Notes under the pieces: model-generated
Told to the model about the DNA's origin: nothing
Database searches by the model: none
The model's input: the letters and a program-made list of their open reading frames with translations, nothing else
Shown: one piece after another, positions 50,412 through 62,027 of the stretch
Layout: each line of letters starts with the position of its first letter
How positions within the stretch are numbered: position 1 is the stretch's first letter
Made by a program: the position numbers and the translations under genes
Assembly: GCA_963556255.1 (NCBI GenBank)
Contig: OY744611.1
Location: 4,685,236-4,749,235, forward strand
Origin: Allolobophora icterica
Taxonomy: Eukaryota; Annelida; Clitellata; Crassiclitellata; Lumbricidae
Length of the DNA: 64,000 bases
Direction: 5' to 3'

Positions 50412-50900
50412 GGCAGGCAGACAGACAGACAGACAGACACACAGGCACACAGACACACAGACACACAGACAGACACACAGGCACACAGACACACAGACAC
50501 ACAGACACACAGACACACAGACACAGACACACAGACAGACAGGCACACAGACAGAAGGACGGACGGACGGATGGGCAGACAGACGGACAGATAGACACAC
50601 AGACAGACACACAGACCCACATACACACAGACCCACAGACAGACAGACAGACAGACCCACAGACAGACACACACACAGACCCGCAGACACACAGACAGAC
50701 AGACACACAGACAGACTCACAGACACACAGACAGACGGACGAACGGATGGACAGACAGACGGATAGATAGACACACAAAGACACATACAGACAGACAAAT
50801 ATATACCTGCACACGCTCACACAAATAGAAAGACAGACAGCAGAAAGACAGAGAGATACAAAGACACAAAAACGCTGACAGACAGACAAATATATGAATA
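50345..50900. repeat. Mixed (ACAG)n / (ACAC)n array
   Basis: About 550 bp of CAGA-type tetranucleotides with CACA and GGAC variants. The Arg-Gln-Thr and Val-Cys-Leu-Ser frames are artefacts. Confidence 0.95.
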
Positions 50901-50919
50901 AAGATAGACACGGATGTTT

Positions 50920-51560
50920 CAAAGCGGACGTCTATCCGATAGTAACTGTACGCGAATCATCCGCCATTGCACCTCTCCCTGCGTCTATCGCGCAACGCGT
51001 GTCTTCCATCCAACCGCAATAGCGCCGCATCCAAGCAGTCCGCTGTAGAACTCTTGCAACGGAGGCTGGCCCAGCAGGCAGCGGCTGGCTCCTCAACCGT
51101 CGCTCGAACAGACGAGATAATTCCCAGCGATTGGGGGGCGTGATTATGGCGATCTGTACGGCCGATAAGCAACAGGGAGGCTGCTATTCCTGGAAGAAGA
51201 AATCTGAGCCATCCGTTCTTCCTCCGTCCATCACACCCCTCCTCCCAACTCCCGGCGGCAGGCCAGACGACTCATTCTTCTTCGCCGAGGCGAACTAGGT
51301 TGCTCGACGGCGGAAGGATATCTCGCCGTGGAAATCTGCAACTCGGTCGAAACAATTAGACGAAGTGGAGCGACGGTTGTATTAAGACGTCGCTGTAAAT
51401 AGGAATCTAGCGGAAGTCGGTTGGACCTTTAGGAATCGAACGAATGGTCCAATAGTCGGCTGGACTATAATTAGGAATCTAACGGAAGTCGGTTGGACTA
51501 CTAGGAATCTAACGGAATAGTTCATTAGTCGGTTGGACTATTGCGAGCACACGTTGAACA
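50920..51560. other. GC-rich unique stretch with a degenerate GGAATCTAACGG repeat
   Basis: A rare GC-rich, non-repetitive block (50940-51340), then about four units of a 30-45 bp repeat (GGAATCTAACGGAAGTCGG with TTGGACTA) at 51405-51545. No coding frame of note. Confidence 0.5.
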
Positions 51561-52059
51561 GACATAAGTATACGTATGTATGGACGATGTTTACGTCCTT
51601 ACCCGATGTATTCATGCCTTAGTTTGTTCATTAGAGAGGATGCCTCATTATGTATGTTTGCATGCATGCATGTTTGTATATAAGTGGGTTTGTATGCTGT
51701 AAGTTTGTGTATGTACTTGCAGTTAGAAGTTTATTCAGAGCCACTTCAAGAGAAAACGAATCAGAAATATTTTGTATTGTATTGTATTTACGAATTTATG
51801 AAGCGCCTCTCGCAGTACAACCTAATCAGAGACGCTCCCAGTGCGAGGAACTACGTGAGAAAAGAAAAGTCCTAAGACAACGAGAAGTAGCAGCAATGCC
51901 CCAAGTTAGGATCTGACAACGAGTATGTATGTATGCTTGTGTGTATGAGTTGTATATATGTATGCATAATATATCTATGTATGTATTTGTGTATGTCTAT
52001 GTGCGAATGTATGTGTATGTAAGCCTATGTCTATATATGAATGAATAACCCATAACCAT
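51561..52059. other. GTAT-rich spacer
   Basis: Degenerate GTATGTAT sequence; no gene. Confidence 0.5.
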
Positions 52060-52250
52060 AACCATAAATTTTATTACTTCTTGTAACACGCAATAACAGA
52101 AATATGATAACCTAGTACCATTACTTACAGGAAGCAATGGGAGAGAAACCCTTAAGGGACCTAGGTCCCGCTAACAGGAGTACCCATGTATGCACGGGAA
52201 TAATAGTAGCTGGCTATATAATATAATTACTATAGGAATATAAGGTCTGA
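52060..52250 (-). mobile_element. LINE 3' end, antisense, with ATAACC tail
   Basis: CCATAACCATAACCATAAAT tail, then TTTTATTACTTCTTG, and CTTAAGGGACCTAGGTCCCG shared with 40827-41309 and 62300-62345. Confidence 0.6.
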
Positions 52251-52612
52251 ACTGGTTAACTATGATTCAAAGTTAAATCATATTGAGTGTCCGCAACAAA
52301 CCTAGTGAATGAATGTATTTATGTATGTGTGTATGTACATGTATGTTAGGGGATGAAGGTGGCTATACACACTGAACATGTATTTATGTATTTTTGTGTC
52401 TATCCATTCTTGAAACTTCTGTTGCTCAGTTTTCACGATGCACACTTTATCAGTTGACGGTTCCTGGGAGGCAAACCCACATTTCTAAGTCACCATCGAT
52501 TCTTCACAACCCGAGATGAGTCATATATGAGACGGGAAGACGGGTGGCTTAGGATAAGCAAAGCCAAATAGATTAGACATGGCTCTTGTTGTTCCCGGAC
52601 CGAGAGCATGTC

Positions 52613-52853
52613 ATGGTTTCTCGGCTCTCTCCCTGTATCTGTCCGCAACTCTTTCTCTGTATCTTTTCGTAACTCTCTCCCTGTATCTTTTCGTAACTCT
52701 CTCCCTGTATCTTTTCGTAACTCTCTCCCCGTATCTGTACGTAACTCTCTCCCTGTATCTGTCCGCAACTCTTTCCCTGTATCTTTTCGTAACTCTCTCC
52801 CTGTAGGCCTATCTGTTCGTAACTCTCTCCCTGTATCTGTACGTAACTCTGTT
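52613..52853. repeat. 24-bp minisatellite
   Basis: About ten units of CTCTCTCCCTGTATCTNTNC plus GTAA, with two alternating variants (TCTGTNCG and TCTTTTCG). Confidence 0.9.
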
Positions 52854-52928
52854 CCTGCTTCTGTTCTTTCTCCTCACTCGCTTGTGTCATTTCGTTATCG
52901 AACTAAGTCTTAACCTTTTTCAATTTAT

Positions 52929-53060
52929 TTATCCACCATAGTCTGCCTCTTTTGTCTTACGGGCTGATCTTCTGGATACCATCCAGATTACGCGCTCGAT
53001 GCCTTGTGCATTAGACACCGGAGCTATCAAAGTTACTAATTAATAATATTACTACCATAC
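52929..53060. pseudogene. Relic of the peptide-gene intron (decayed fourth unit)
   Basis: TCCACCATAGTCTGCCTCT and GATGCCTTGTGCATTAGACA followed by GGAGCTATCAAAG and TAATAATATTACTA align in order with 46057-46215 (copy 3) and 8703-8890 (copy 1). No coding exon is left nearby. Confidence 0.45.
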
Positions 53061-53655
53061 CCAACCCTATCCTAGCAATCCACGCTACCTGCCCTCTCCC
53101 ACCTTACCATATCTCGCCCTACCTAACCTATCCTATCATACAATATTCAGTTCAATTAAAACAGGAATATATCAGTAAAAAACAATGTACAGAAACCAGA
53201 TGGTAGGGCAGGTATATGGTAGGTGAGACAGGACGAGGCAGGGTGCAAGATAATCGGAAACAACTTGTCAACCATCTGAGACACATCATCCTAACACAAT
53301 CCTGTTAGGCTCTGGCAAATCGGAAATATTGGAAATTCAAAACTCTGAAAGTTTCTCCCATTTAATTTGTTATTCAGTTGTATTTATATTGCGCAACAGT
53401 GTTTTGACAAGAGATCAGTCGATGGAGTTCTTATCGCCATCTGTCTACATTGCAACATAGAACATTACGAGCGTCTGCGAGAACATTGAGAGGCGTCATG
53501 GTAACATTAAGACCCGGAGTGTGTACGCTTTAGAGTGCCATGGCTCAGAGACAGACAGTTGGGAAGGCAGGTGCTCTGGCCCTTAATTTCAACCAGCAAT
53601 AAACAGTAACAGACACTCCCGAGGAGGTCTCAGGTTCGAAGTGCAGGTGCTACAA
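53061..53655. other. Spacer without recognised feature
   Basis: CCTACC-rich and GGTAGG-rich segments near 53040-53240 are roughly complementary. No gene. Confidence 0.45.
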
Positions 53656-53659
53656 GTAT

Positions 53660-53905
53660 CGTCTGTCTGTCTGTTTCTCTGCCTACCTGTTTGTCTGTCT
53701 GTCTACCTACTTGTCTATCTGCCTCTGTGTCTGCCTCTGTGTCTGTCTCTCTGTCAGATGCCTGTCTGTCTGTTTGCCTATCTCACTGTCTACCTATCTC
53801 CATGTCTGTCTGCTTGTCCGTTTGTTTGTCTGTCAATCTGCCTCTCTGTCTCCGTGTCTGCCTGCTTGCCTGTCTGTCCGCCTATTTGTCTGCCTCTTAG
53901 TTACC
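53660..53905. repeat. Imperfect (CTGT)n / CTGCCTAC array
   Basis: Degenerate tetranucleotide array; Cys-Leu-Ser frames are artefacts. Confidence 0.85.
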
Positions 53906-54183
53906 TAGCCTTAGTTACCTACCCAATTTACTTCACCTTCGGTAGCTTTCTGTTCTCTGACTTATTACCAACCTCTCCTTCCTTTACCCTATACGTTAAG
54001 TTACCTTTCCGTTTGTTACCTTAGCTTTATTTACCTTAAATTGTCTGTATTTCTTTACCTGACCTTCTCCTTGGTTTATCTTCCCTTACTTTAATTACCC
54101 AGATTTGGTTTACCTTCAATAATCTCACTATCGTTACCTTACCTCCTCTGCTTTACCTTGTTTTATCCTACCTTAGTTTACCT

Positions 54184-54620
54184 CAGTGATGGGTACTGAC
54201 TTTTTTAAGTAGTATATCTTTAACTACGTTTTGATCTACTTTCTAAGTAGTTTAACTAGTTTTAGAATATAGTTTAATTATTACTAACTACTTTCGTAAC
54301 TACTTTTAAACTAATTTCGCTTGTGTCGTGCATAGATAGGCATTGAGTAGAGACTGGCTTGGTAATTTGTTAAGGAACTCTGAAAACATTGGAGAGGATT
54401 CCGGTGGGTGGGCTCGACGTGTTTGCGTGGGCTCACCACTGGTGACTTTCCAGTTATCTGTTTATTGTTTGGCTTACTGACCTGATTTCAGCTCTTAATT
54501 AAATTAAAGTCGTCGAGAGTAGCGTCAGAAGCGGTCATTTTACTACTTAAACTACTTCAATAGTAGTTCAAAAGTAGTTGTTGTTAACTACTTTTAGAGT
54601 AGTTAGTTCTGATCAATGAG
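54184..54620. mobile_element. Probable non-autonomous element with AAGTAGTTTAACTA words
   Basis: Begins CAGTGATGGGTACTGAC; words AAGTAGTTTAACTA are repeated near the left end (54210-54310) and in inverted form near the right end (54540-54605). No clear target duplication found, so boundaries are tentative. Confidence 0.5.
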
Positions 54621-54779
54621 GTAAAGTAATATGTAATTGAAAATTTACATAACACCACTTTAAGATAAGCAAATCACCACTTTAAGATAAGCAGAATGGT
54701 TTCAAGCGCTTACGGAAATGAAACACAGACAGCCGAAGCAGTTAAGGATAAGGTGAGGAAGTAGAGAAGAAGAGCAGTC

Positions 54780-55018
54780 TCTTAAGCTAGCCCTTGGGCA
54801 GACTTAATTTTCTTAGCCTCCGCACATGAGGGCGGGTGGCCAGACCTCTCCCTCGCCGTCTCATCTTCTCACTGACAGTGTACGGTCAGTGTACTCACAA
54901 TAGTTGAGTTGGTTAGGGAGCGCAGGTGGAACATAAATCGCGAACCAAATTTAGATTTGAAGTCCAGACCTGTGAGTAAGAAGTCTAGCACACTAACCAC
55001 TATCACGCATTCCCTCAA
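54780..55018 (-). mobile_element. tRNA-derived SINE (family 1), antisense
   Basis: Reverse complement contains the head (ATAGTGGTTAGTGTGCTAGAC), a damaged B box and the body GACGGCGAGGGAGAGG. Confidence 0.7.
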
Positions 55019-55299
55019 GGCATAAAAATTATTATTAACTGTCTAGATAATTAACGAATAACCTCTCTATCTAGACACTGCTATCAGTCCACTCGTAACG
55101 CCTGCGTTCCGCCGTCAGGCAATTTGTGTCGATGGGTGTGTTTTCTTACACGTTCCTTCTGTTTTGCTCTTCTAGATAACGCCGGCGTCAACTGCCAATT
55201 ACTCAGCTTTTGGATAATCTTTGTGTTCACCCGACATATCGACTGTACACCTACTGGCGCCGCGTGGCGGTCGGTAGTCCTGACCTTCTAAGACCAGCT

Positions 55300-55550
55300 G
55301 GTCTTCGGTAGGACTTTCCAAGACCATCTGTTTGACGGTAGGACGTTCTAATACTATCTGGAGGACCCTTAACCATCTGGAGGACCTTCTAAGACCATCT
55401 GGAGAACCTTCCAAGATCACCTGGTGGGCCATCTAAGACCATCCGGAGGACCTTTCAAAACCACCTGGAGTGCCTTCCAAGACCATCTGGAGGACTTTCT
55501 GAGACCATCTGGAGGACTTTCTGAGACCATCTGGAGGACTTTGGTCCTAA
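55300..55550. repeat. About 25-bp minisatellite (AAGACCATCTGGAGGACCTTC)
   Basis: Eight to ten diverged units. Confidence 0.85.
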
Positions 55551-55920
55551 TGCGCAGAACAGATGATCGTGAGCACACGAGAGTGTGAATAGGACTGGTA
55601 AGTCTGTTTATGAGCGATACATAAAGGGACATAAAGACGAACTTAGGGACAGATTAACTAGGAGATGTATAGAAAGGGAGAGTGAGAAAGAGAGAGAGCG
55701 TGTGCGTGTGAGTGAGAGGAGAGTAGATACTGGTAGATATATGGATATATTTAGACAGACGAGGATAGACAGACGGTTTAATAGACGGACGGACAGCATA
55801 TACAGGCAGACTAATAAATAACTACCGAGACAGACAGACAAACAGACATACACCTTGTCTGCCTGTCTGTCTGCATGTTTGTCTGTCTGCCTGTCCCTTC
55901 CTTCTTGCCTTCCTTCCCTA

Positions 55921-55997
55921 TCTCACTCTCTCTGTCTGTCTGTCTGCCTGTCTGCCTTCTGACTCTCTCTCTTTCTCTCTCTCTCTCTCTCTATCTA

Positions 55998-56096
<99 letters not shown>

Positions 56097-56130
56097 CTCT
56101 CTTTCCATAATCTCTCTCTCTATTTCTCAC
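55921..56130. repeat. (CT)n microsatellite
   Basis: Mostly CT from 55964 to 56093, with CTTT and CTAT interruptions. Confidence 0.95.
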
Positions 56131-56394
56131 CCTCTCTGTTTCTTTCCGTCCGTCTCGGTCTCTGCCTGTCTACCTGTCTTTGCCCCTGTCTGTCCATTCG
56201 TCTATGCCTCCACAGGTACTGCATCACAGTAAAGCCTTTCATTAGACGTCACTCGCCGGAATTTATATAGCGCCATCTGGAGGAGACGTGACGCTGACGT
56301 AATTGAAGCCGAGGACGAGAAAGACGGATCTTAAACCTGACACACGACATCAACTAAATCTAAAGAAGGATTCAGATATATTGCCATCTCTAAT

Positions 56395-57430
56395 CTAATC
56401 TAATCTTTCGTATATAACGCGGTTACTAATCTGATCTAATCTGGTCTGATCTGATCTAATCTCTAGAGCGTAAAGTAGACTAGTCTACTATAGTCTAATC
56501 TATTCTATTCTAGTCTAATGTGGTTATATCTAATATACTCTTGTCTGATCTAGTCTATTATAGTCTAATCTTTGCTATTCTAATTTATTCTAATCTAGTC
56601 TAATTTAGTCAACTCCGGTGTAATAAGCTAGCATAGTCTAATCTAGTTTACTGTAGTCTAATCTAGTCTATTCTAGTCTAGTACAAACTAGTCTTATCTA
56701 GTCTACTCTAGTCTAGTGTAAACTAGTCTTTTCTAGTCTACTCTAGTCTAGTACAAACTAGTCTCATCTAGTCTACTCTAGTCTAGTACAAACTAGTCTT
56801 ATCTAGTCTACTCTAGTCTAGTACAAACTAGTCTCATCTAGTCTACTCTAGTCTAGTACAAACTATTCTTATCTAGTCTACTCTAGTCTAGTACAAACTA
56901 GTCTCATCTAGTCTACTCTAGTCTAGTACAAACTAGTCTTATCTAGTCTACTCTAGTCTAGTACAAACTAGTCTCATCTAGTCTACTCTAGTCTAGTACA
57001 AACTATTCTTATCTAGTCTACTCTAGTCTAGTACAAACTAGTCTCATCTAGTCTACTCTAGTCTAGTACAAACTATTCTTATCTAGTCTACTCTAGTCTA
57101 GTACAAACTAGTCTCATCTAGTCTACTCTAGTCTAGTACAAACTATTCTTATCTAGTCTACTCTAGTCTAGTACAAACTAGTCTCATCTAGTCTACTCTA
57201 GTCTAGTACAAACTAGTCTTATCTAGTCTACATGTACTCTAGTCTAATCTACTGTCAAATCTAATTTCATATTATGTAGTCTAATCTAGTCTAACATTGT
57301 CTACTCTAGTCTAAACTAGTTTATTCTAATATAATATAGTCTAGTATAATGTGATCTAATCTAATATTTTAATTTATTCCGGTCTAATCTTTCGCATTTA
57401 ACTCGGTCTCTAATCTGATCAAATCTAATC
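56395..57430. repeat. TCTAATC/CTAGTC degenerate repeat with a 35-bp satellite core
   Basis: The core 56640-57232 has 35-bp units (GTCTACTCTAGTCTAGTACA plus AACTAGTCTCATCTA) that alternate strictly between a TCTC and a TCTT variant, giving 70-bp dimers and a 140-bp pattern when the AACTATTCTT variant is included. Flanks are older, diverged versions. Confidence 0.9.
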
Positions 57431-57439
57431 AATTCTATT

Positions 57440-57640
57440 CTTACAACCGGACTTGGATTTTGCCTTGATATCTCTGGACGTGCCCCTCCGACACATGGCA
57501 GCGCCAGTGAATAAGCTGATGCCCTCGCTTACCTTTAGAACAGCGCTTAAGAAATTTATATTTTACGATTACGATTACTATTACGATTCTGTATATCCAC
57601 CCTTTGCGAAATATTCGTGTAAATTTATCCGGTTAGAAAT
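57440..57640 (+). mobile_element. LINE C-terminal fragment
   Basis: The reading frame includes SLTFRTALKKFIFYDYDYYY, typical of the last residues of a LINE ORF; the same tail debris occurs at 7560-7700, 27660-27800 and 44920-45070. Confidence 0.5.
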
Positions 57641-57794
57641 AGCCTGACTGGTGGTCGGTCGCTCGTAAACTGCGGTCAGTGCGACGGAGCCGTTTATACG
57701 CCAGATATTTTGGAATAAAAGGAATGTTTATGGACGAGTTGGTCCTATATTACTGCGCGGATTAAAGACGGTCTGGGTGAAATAAAGCAGACTA

Positions 57795-57850
57795 TCACAG
57801 ACAGACAGACCGACCGACTGGAGCTAAGTATGTGAATGGTATATTGTCCC

Positions 57851-57899
<49 letters not shown>

Positions 57900-57970
57900 T
57901 TCTAAGTCTGTCTGTGTATCTTTCTGTCTGTCTGTCTGTCTGTCTACATATCCGTCTGTCTGTCTGCTCG
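57795..57970. repeat. (CTGT)n array
   Basis: Tetranucleotide array with TTTCTAAG interruption. Confidence 0.9.
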
Positions 57971-58068
57971 TATTCCTGCCTGCCGACTGACCGACCACCT
58001 ACCTAGATTGTCTGCATGTTTTTTTGCCAGCCTGCTTTCCTGCCTATCTACATACCTACCAACCTGTC

Positions 58069-59455
58069 TGCCTGCTTTCCTGTATGTCTGCCTGCTTTCC
58101 TGCCTGTCTGCCTGCTTTCCTGTATGTCTGCCTGCTTTCCTGCCTGTCTGCCTGCTTTCCTGTATGTCTGCCTGATTCCTGCCTGTCTGCCTGCTTTCCT
58201 GTACGTATGCCTGCTTTCCTGTATGTCTGCCTGCTTTCCTGCATGTCTGCCTGATTTCCTACCTGTCTGCCTGCTTTACTGTATGTCTGCCTACTTTCCT
58301 ACCTGTCTGCCTGCTTTCCTTCCTGTCTGCCTGCTTTCCTATCTGTCTGCCTGCTTTCCTGTATGTTTGCCTGCTTTCCTGTATGTCTGCCTGCTTTACT
58401 GCATGTCTGCCTGCTTTCCTACCTGTCTGCCTGCTTTACTGCATGTCTGCCTGCTTGCCTGTATGTCTGCCTACTTTCCTGTATGTCTGCCTACTTTCCT
58501 GCCTGTCTGCCTGTTTGCCTGTATGTCTGCCTGCATTCCTGCCTGTCTGCCTGCTTTCCTGTATGTCTGCCTGCTTTACTGTATGTCTGCCTACTTTCCT
58601 ACCTGTCTGCCTGCTTTCCTTCCTGTCTGCCTGCTTTCCTATCTGTCTGCCTGCTTTCCTGTATGTTTGCCTGCTTTCCTGTATGTCTGCCTGCTTTACT
58701 GCATGTCTGCCTGCTTTCCTACCTGTCTGCCTGCTTTACTGCATGTCTGCCTGCTTGCCTGTATGTCTGCCTACTTTCCTGTATGTCTGCCTACTTTCCT
58801 GCCTGTCTGCCTGTTTGCCTGTATGTCTGCCTGCATTCCTGCCTGTCTGCCTGCTTGCCTGCCTGTCTGCCTGCTTTCCTGTATGTTTGCCTGCTTTCCT
58901 GTATGTCTGCCTGCATTCCTGCCTGTCTGCCTGATTTCCTACCTGTCTGCCTGCATGCTTTCCTGTATGTTCGCCTGCTTTCCTGTATGTCTGCCTGCTT
59001 TCCTGCATTTCTGCCTATTTTCCTACCTGTCTGCCTGCTTTCCTTCCTGTCTGGCTGCTTTCCTGCCTGTCTGCCTGCTTTCCTATCTGTCTGCCTGCTT
59101 TCCTGTATGTTTGCCTGCTTTCCTGTATGTCTGCCTGCTTTACTGCATGTCTGCCTGCTTTCCTACCTGTCTGCCTGATTTACTGCATGTCTGCCTGCTT
59201 TCCTACCTGTCTGCCTGCTTTACTGCATGTCTGCCTGCTTTCCTACCTGTCTGCCTGCTTTACTGCATGTCTGCCTGCTTGCCTGTATGTCTGCCTGCTT
59301 TCCTGTATGTCTGCCTACTTTCCTGCCTGTCTGCCTGTTTGCCTGTATGTCTGCCTGCATTCCTGCCTGTCTGCCTGCTTGCCTGCCTGTCTGCCTGCTT
59401 TCCTAGCTGCCTGCCTGATTTCCGGCCTGCCTGCCTGCCTGTCTGTCTGTCTGTC
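58069..59455. repeat. 20-bp minisatellite with 300-bp higher-order period
   Basis: About 70 units of CTGCCTGCTTTCCTGTATGT. A block of 15 units is repeated at exactly 300 bp (58271-58560 and 58571-58860), with a third partial copy from about 59040. All three plus frames stay open for long stretches, one for 500 codons, because a 20-bp unit with no stop in any frame cannot terminate. Confidence 0.95.
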
Positions 59456-59760
59456 TGCCTACCCACCCGCCTGACTGACCGCCCGCCCGACCGATCGCCT
59501 AACTGCCTAGTCATGTAATGCTTGACGTCAACAGTGGACGGTCTTTAAGTCACGCATGCGCCGTTTCCCGTCATTTATTGCTCTACCCTAGGGCTCGCGT
59601 TCATTTACCACCATCTGGAAGTCTGTGCCGCCGAATCATCCGCTTTCCAGGTATTCGGATGCTGGATATATGCAAACAAATATCCGGCGGAAGATTGTTT
59701 ACGAATCCCGCGAGAAGCAGTGTTGACGTCATGAAAACCGTTTGCTCAGTTGTGGCAAAC
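59456..59760. other. Unique stretch with two CRE motifs
   Basis: TGACGTCA occurs at 59523-59530 and 59722-59729. No gene seen. Confidence 0.45.
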
Positions 59761-60440
59761 CATGACTGTGATGTGCAGTGTGATTGCGACGTAAACAGAT
59801 TGTGACGTTGATACTGATTGTGACGTAAGGAATGATTGTGACGTAAGGACTGATTGTGCTGTGGAGATTGATTGTGACTATAGAGACGTGTGATGAGAAC
59901 AGGCGTAACTTTGTATCTTGTGACTTTCGTGTGCGGTCACCATTCACCACCACTTTAAAAAGTGGTTGTGACAGTCATCACCACGGTTTGTCCGTTAGTG
60001 GACCTATTTTTACGACATGACAGCGTTGTGTTGGTTTGAAGCAACGACAATTAATTTAGTGATGATATAGGCCCTACTCTTGCATACTTAACTATAGCAA
60101 TGCGGAAAGATCGGGTGGGGGCAAGGGGAGGGAGAGATGGATGGAGGGGATTCGTCAACATCAATTTGTGGGGCAAACTCGCGACCTTAGTGATGTGATA
60201 TGTGACCTTGTTATGACGTAGGTACTAATGATTATTGTGATGTAGGGACTTATTATGACGTAGTCAATCATTGTGACGTTGGGACTTGTTGTGATGTAGG
60301 AACTTATTGTGGTGTAAACAAACTATCGATGTGACGTGTGAACCTATTGTGACGCGTGGACTTAATATTCACTTAGGAACGGATTGTGACGTACAAAGCA
60401 TGAAGATATGACGTAACGACTGATCATGACGCAATCGAAC
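59760..60440. repeat. Degenerate repeat rich in TGTGACGTA
   Basis: A dozen or more copies of GATTGTGACGTAGGGACT-like units at irregular spacing. Each carries a TGACG half-site. Confidence 0.65.
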
Positions 60441-60905
60441 GCTGCGTTTCAGAAAACGCAGCTTTCAACAGCTACTGTCTAGCCATCAGATTCCTGTTCG
60501 CTTAGTCATTGTATCTACAGCAACTGCATCTGTTTGCCTTCTTATATCAACACATCAATGCTGCTGCTGTTCTGGCAAGAAAGAGGGTCACCGAAAATTA
60601 AAATGGAGCTCGCGTAGTCGATGATGAGTGGAGGCCACATAAAGTAAGGTAACGTACGTAAGGTAATGGAATTGAAGGAAATAGAAGCAGGGCAAACAAA
60701 ACAAGGTAGGGCTTGGAAAGGGCACGTAAGGTGTGGCAAGAGTAAGAGATCGCAGAGGTATTATTTGTCCTGATTTTAAATGCACACACAATAAATATAT
60801 ACTAATGTAAATATGTATTTTTATACAGATAAATTCTTTAAATATATACATTTAAAGGATATTATGTATATTATACATATTGCACATAAAAGCTGCATGT
60901 TTAGA
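60441..60905. other. Spacer without recognised feature
   Basis: GGTAAG-type runs near 60640-60700 and AT-rich sequence; no gene. Confidence 0.5.
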
Positions 60906-61530
<625 letters not shown>

Positions 61531-61569
<39 letters not shown>

Positions 61570-62027
61570 TTATGTATATATGTATATATATGTACTTGTG
61601 TATATAAAATCGATACATGCAACTCACATATATGTATATATACATGTATTTAATATATGTATAATATTAAACATATATATATATATTTAAATATTATATA
61701 GTCTATATCTTTTTCATATAAGAGAAATCTTTATTCGTGTGTTCTACATGCGTATCTGTATGAACATAATGAGCTTTTGATCCTACACATGTATGTATGT
61801 GAGATAGGCATACATCATTAGAGACAGGAATTGAAGATATGTACAATAAATGTTCATATATATACATAAATATATATATATATATTGATATGTATGGTTA
61901 TTCATAAGAGACTTATCGCAATGAACATCTCTTGAACATATTTTCAAGATTAGCATTTATATTACAGATGTTATATAATATATATAGTTTATTATATTTC
62001 TGAATTTTATGTTTGAAATATATATAT
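61531..62027. repeat. (TA)n and TATG/TATA-rich region
   Basis: Pure TA at 61531-61566, further TA runs near 61672, 61868 and 62018. Confidence 0.85.

Noticed and set aside
50176..50922. Overlapping frames rich in Arg-Gln-Thr-Asp or Val-Cys-Leu-Ser
   Set aside because: Artefacts of ACAG-type tetranucleotide repeats; all frames are open at once.
52613..52853. CRISPR-like direct repeats (also 55300, 56640, 58069)
   Set aside because: Units are head-to-tail without unique spacers, and the genome is eukaryotic; these are minisatellites.
58016..59518. 500-codon open frame rich in Cys, Leu and Pro
   Set aside because: It is the translation of a 20-bp tandem repeat without stops in any frame; composition and overlap with other open frames argue against a real gene.
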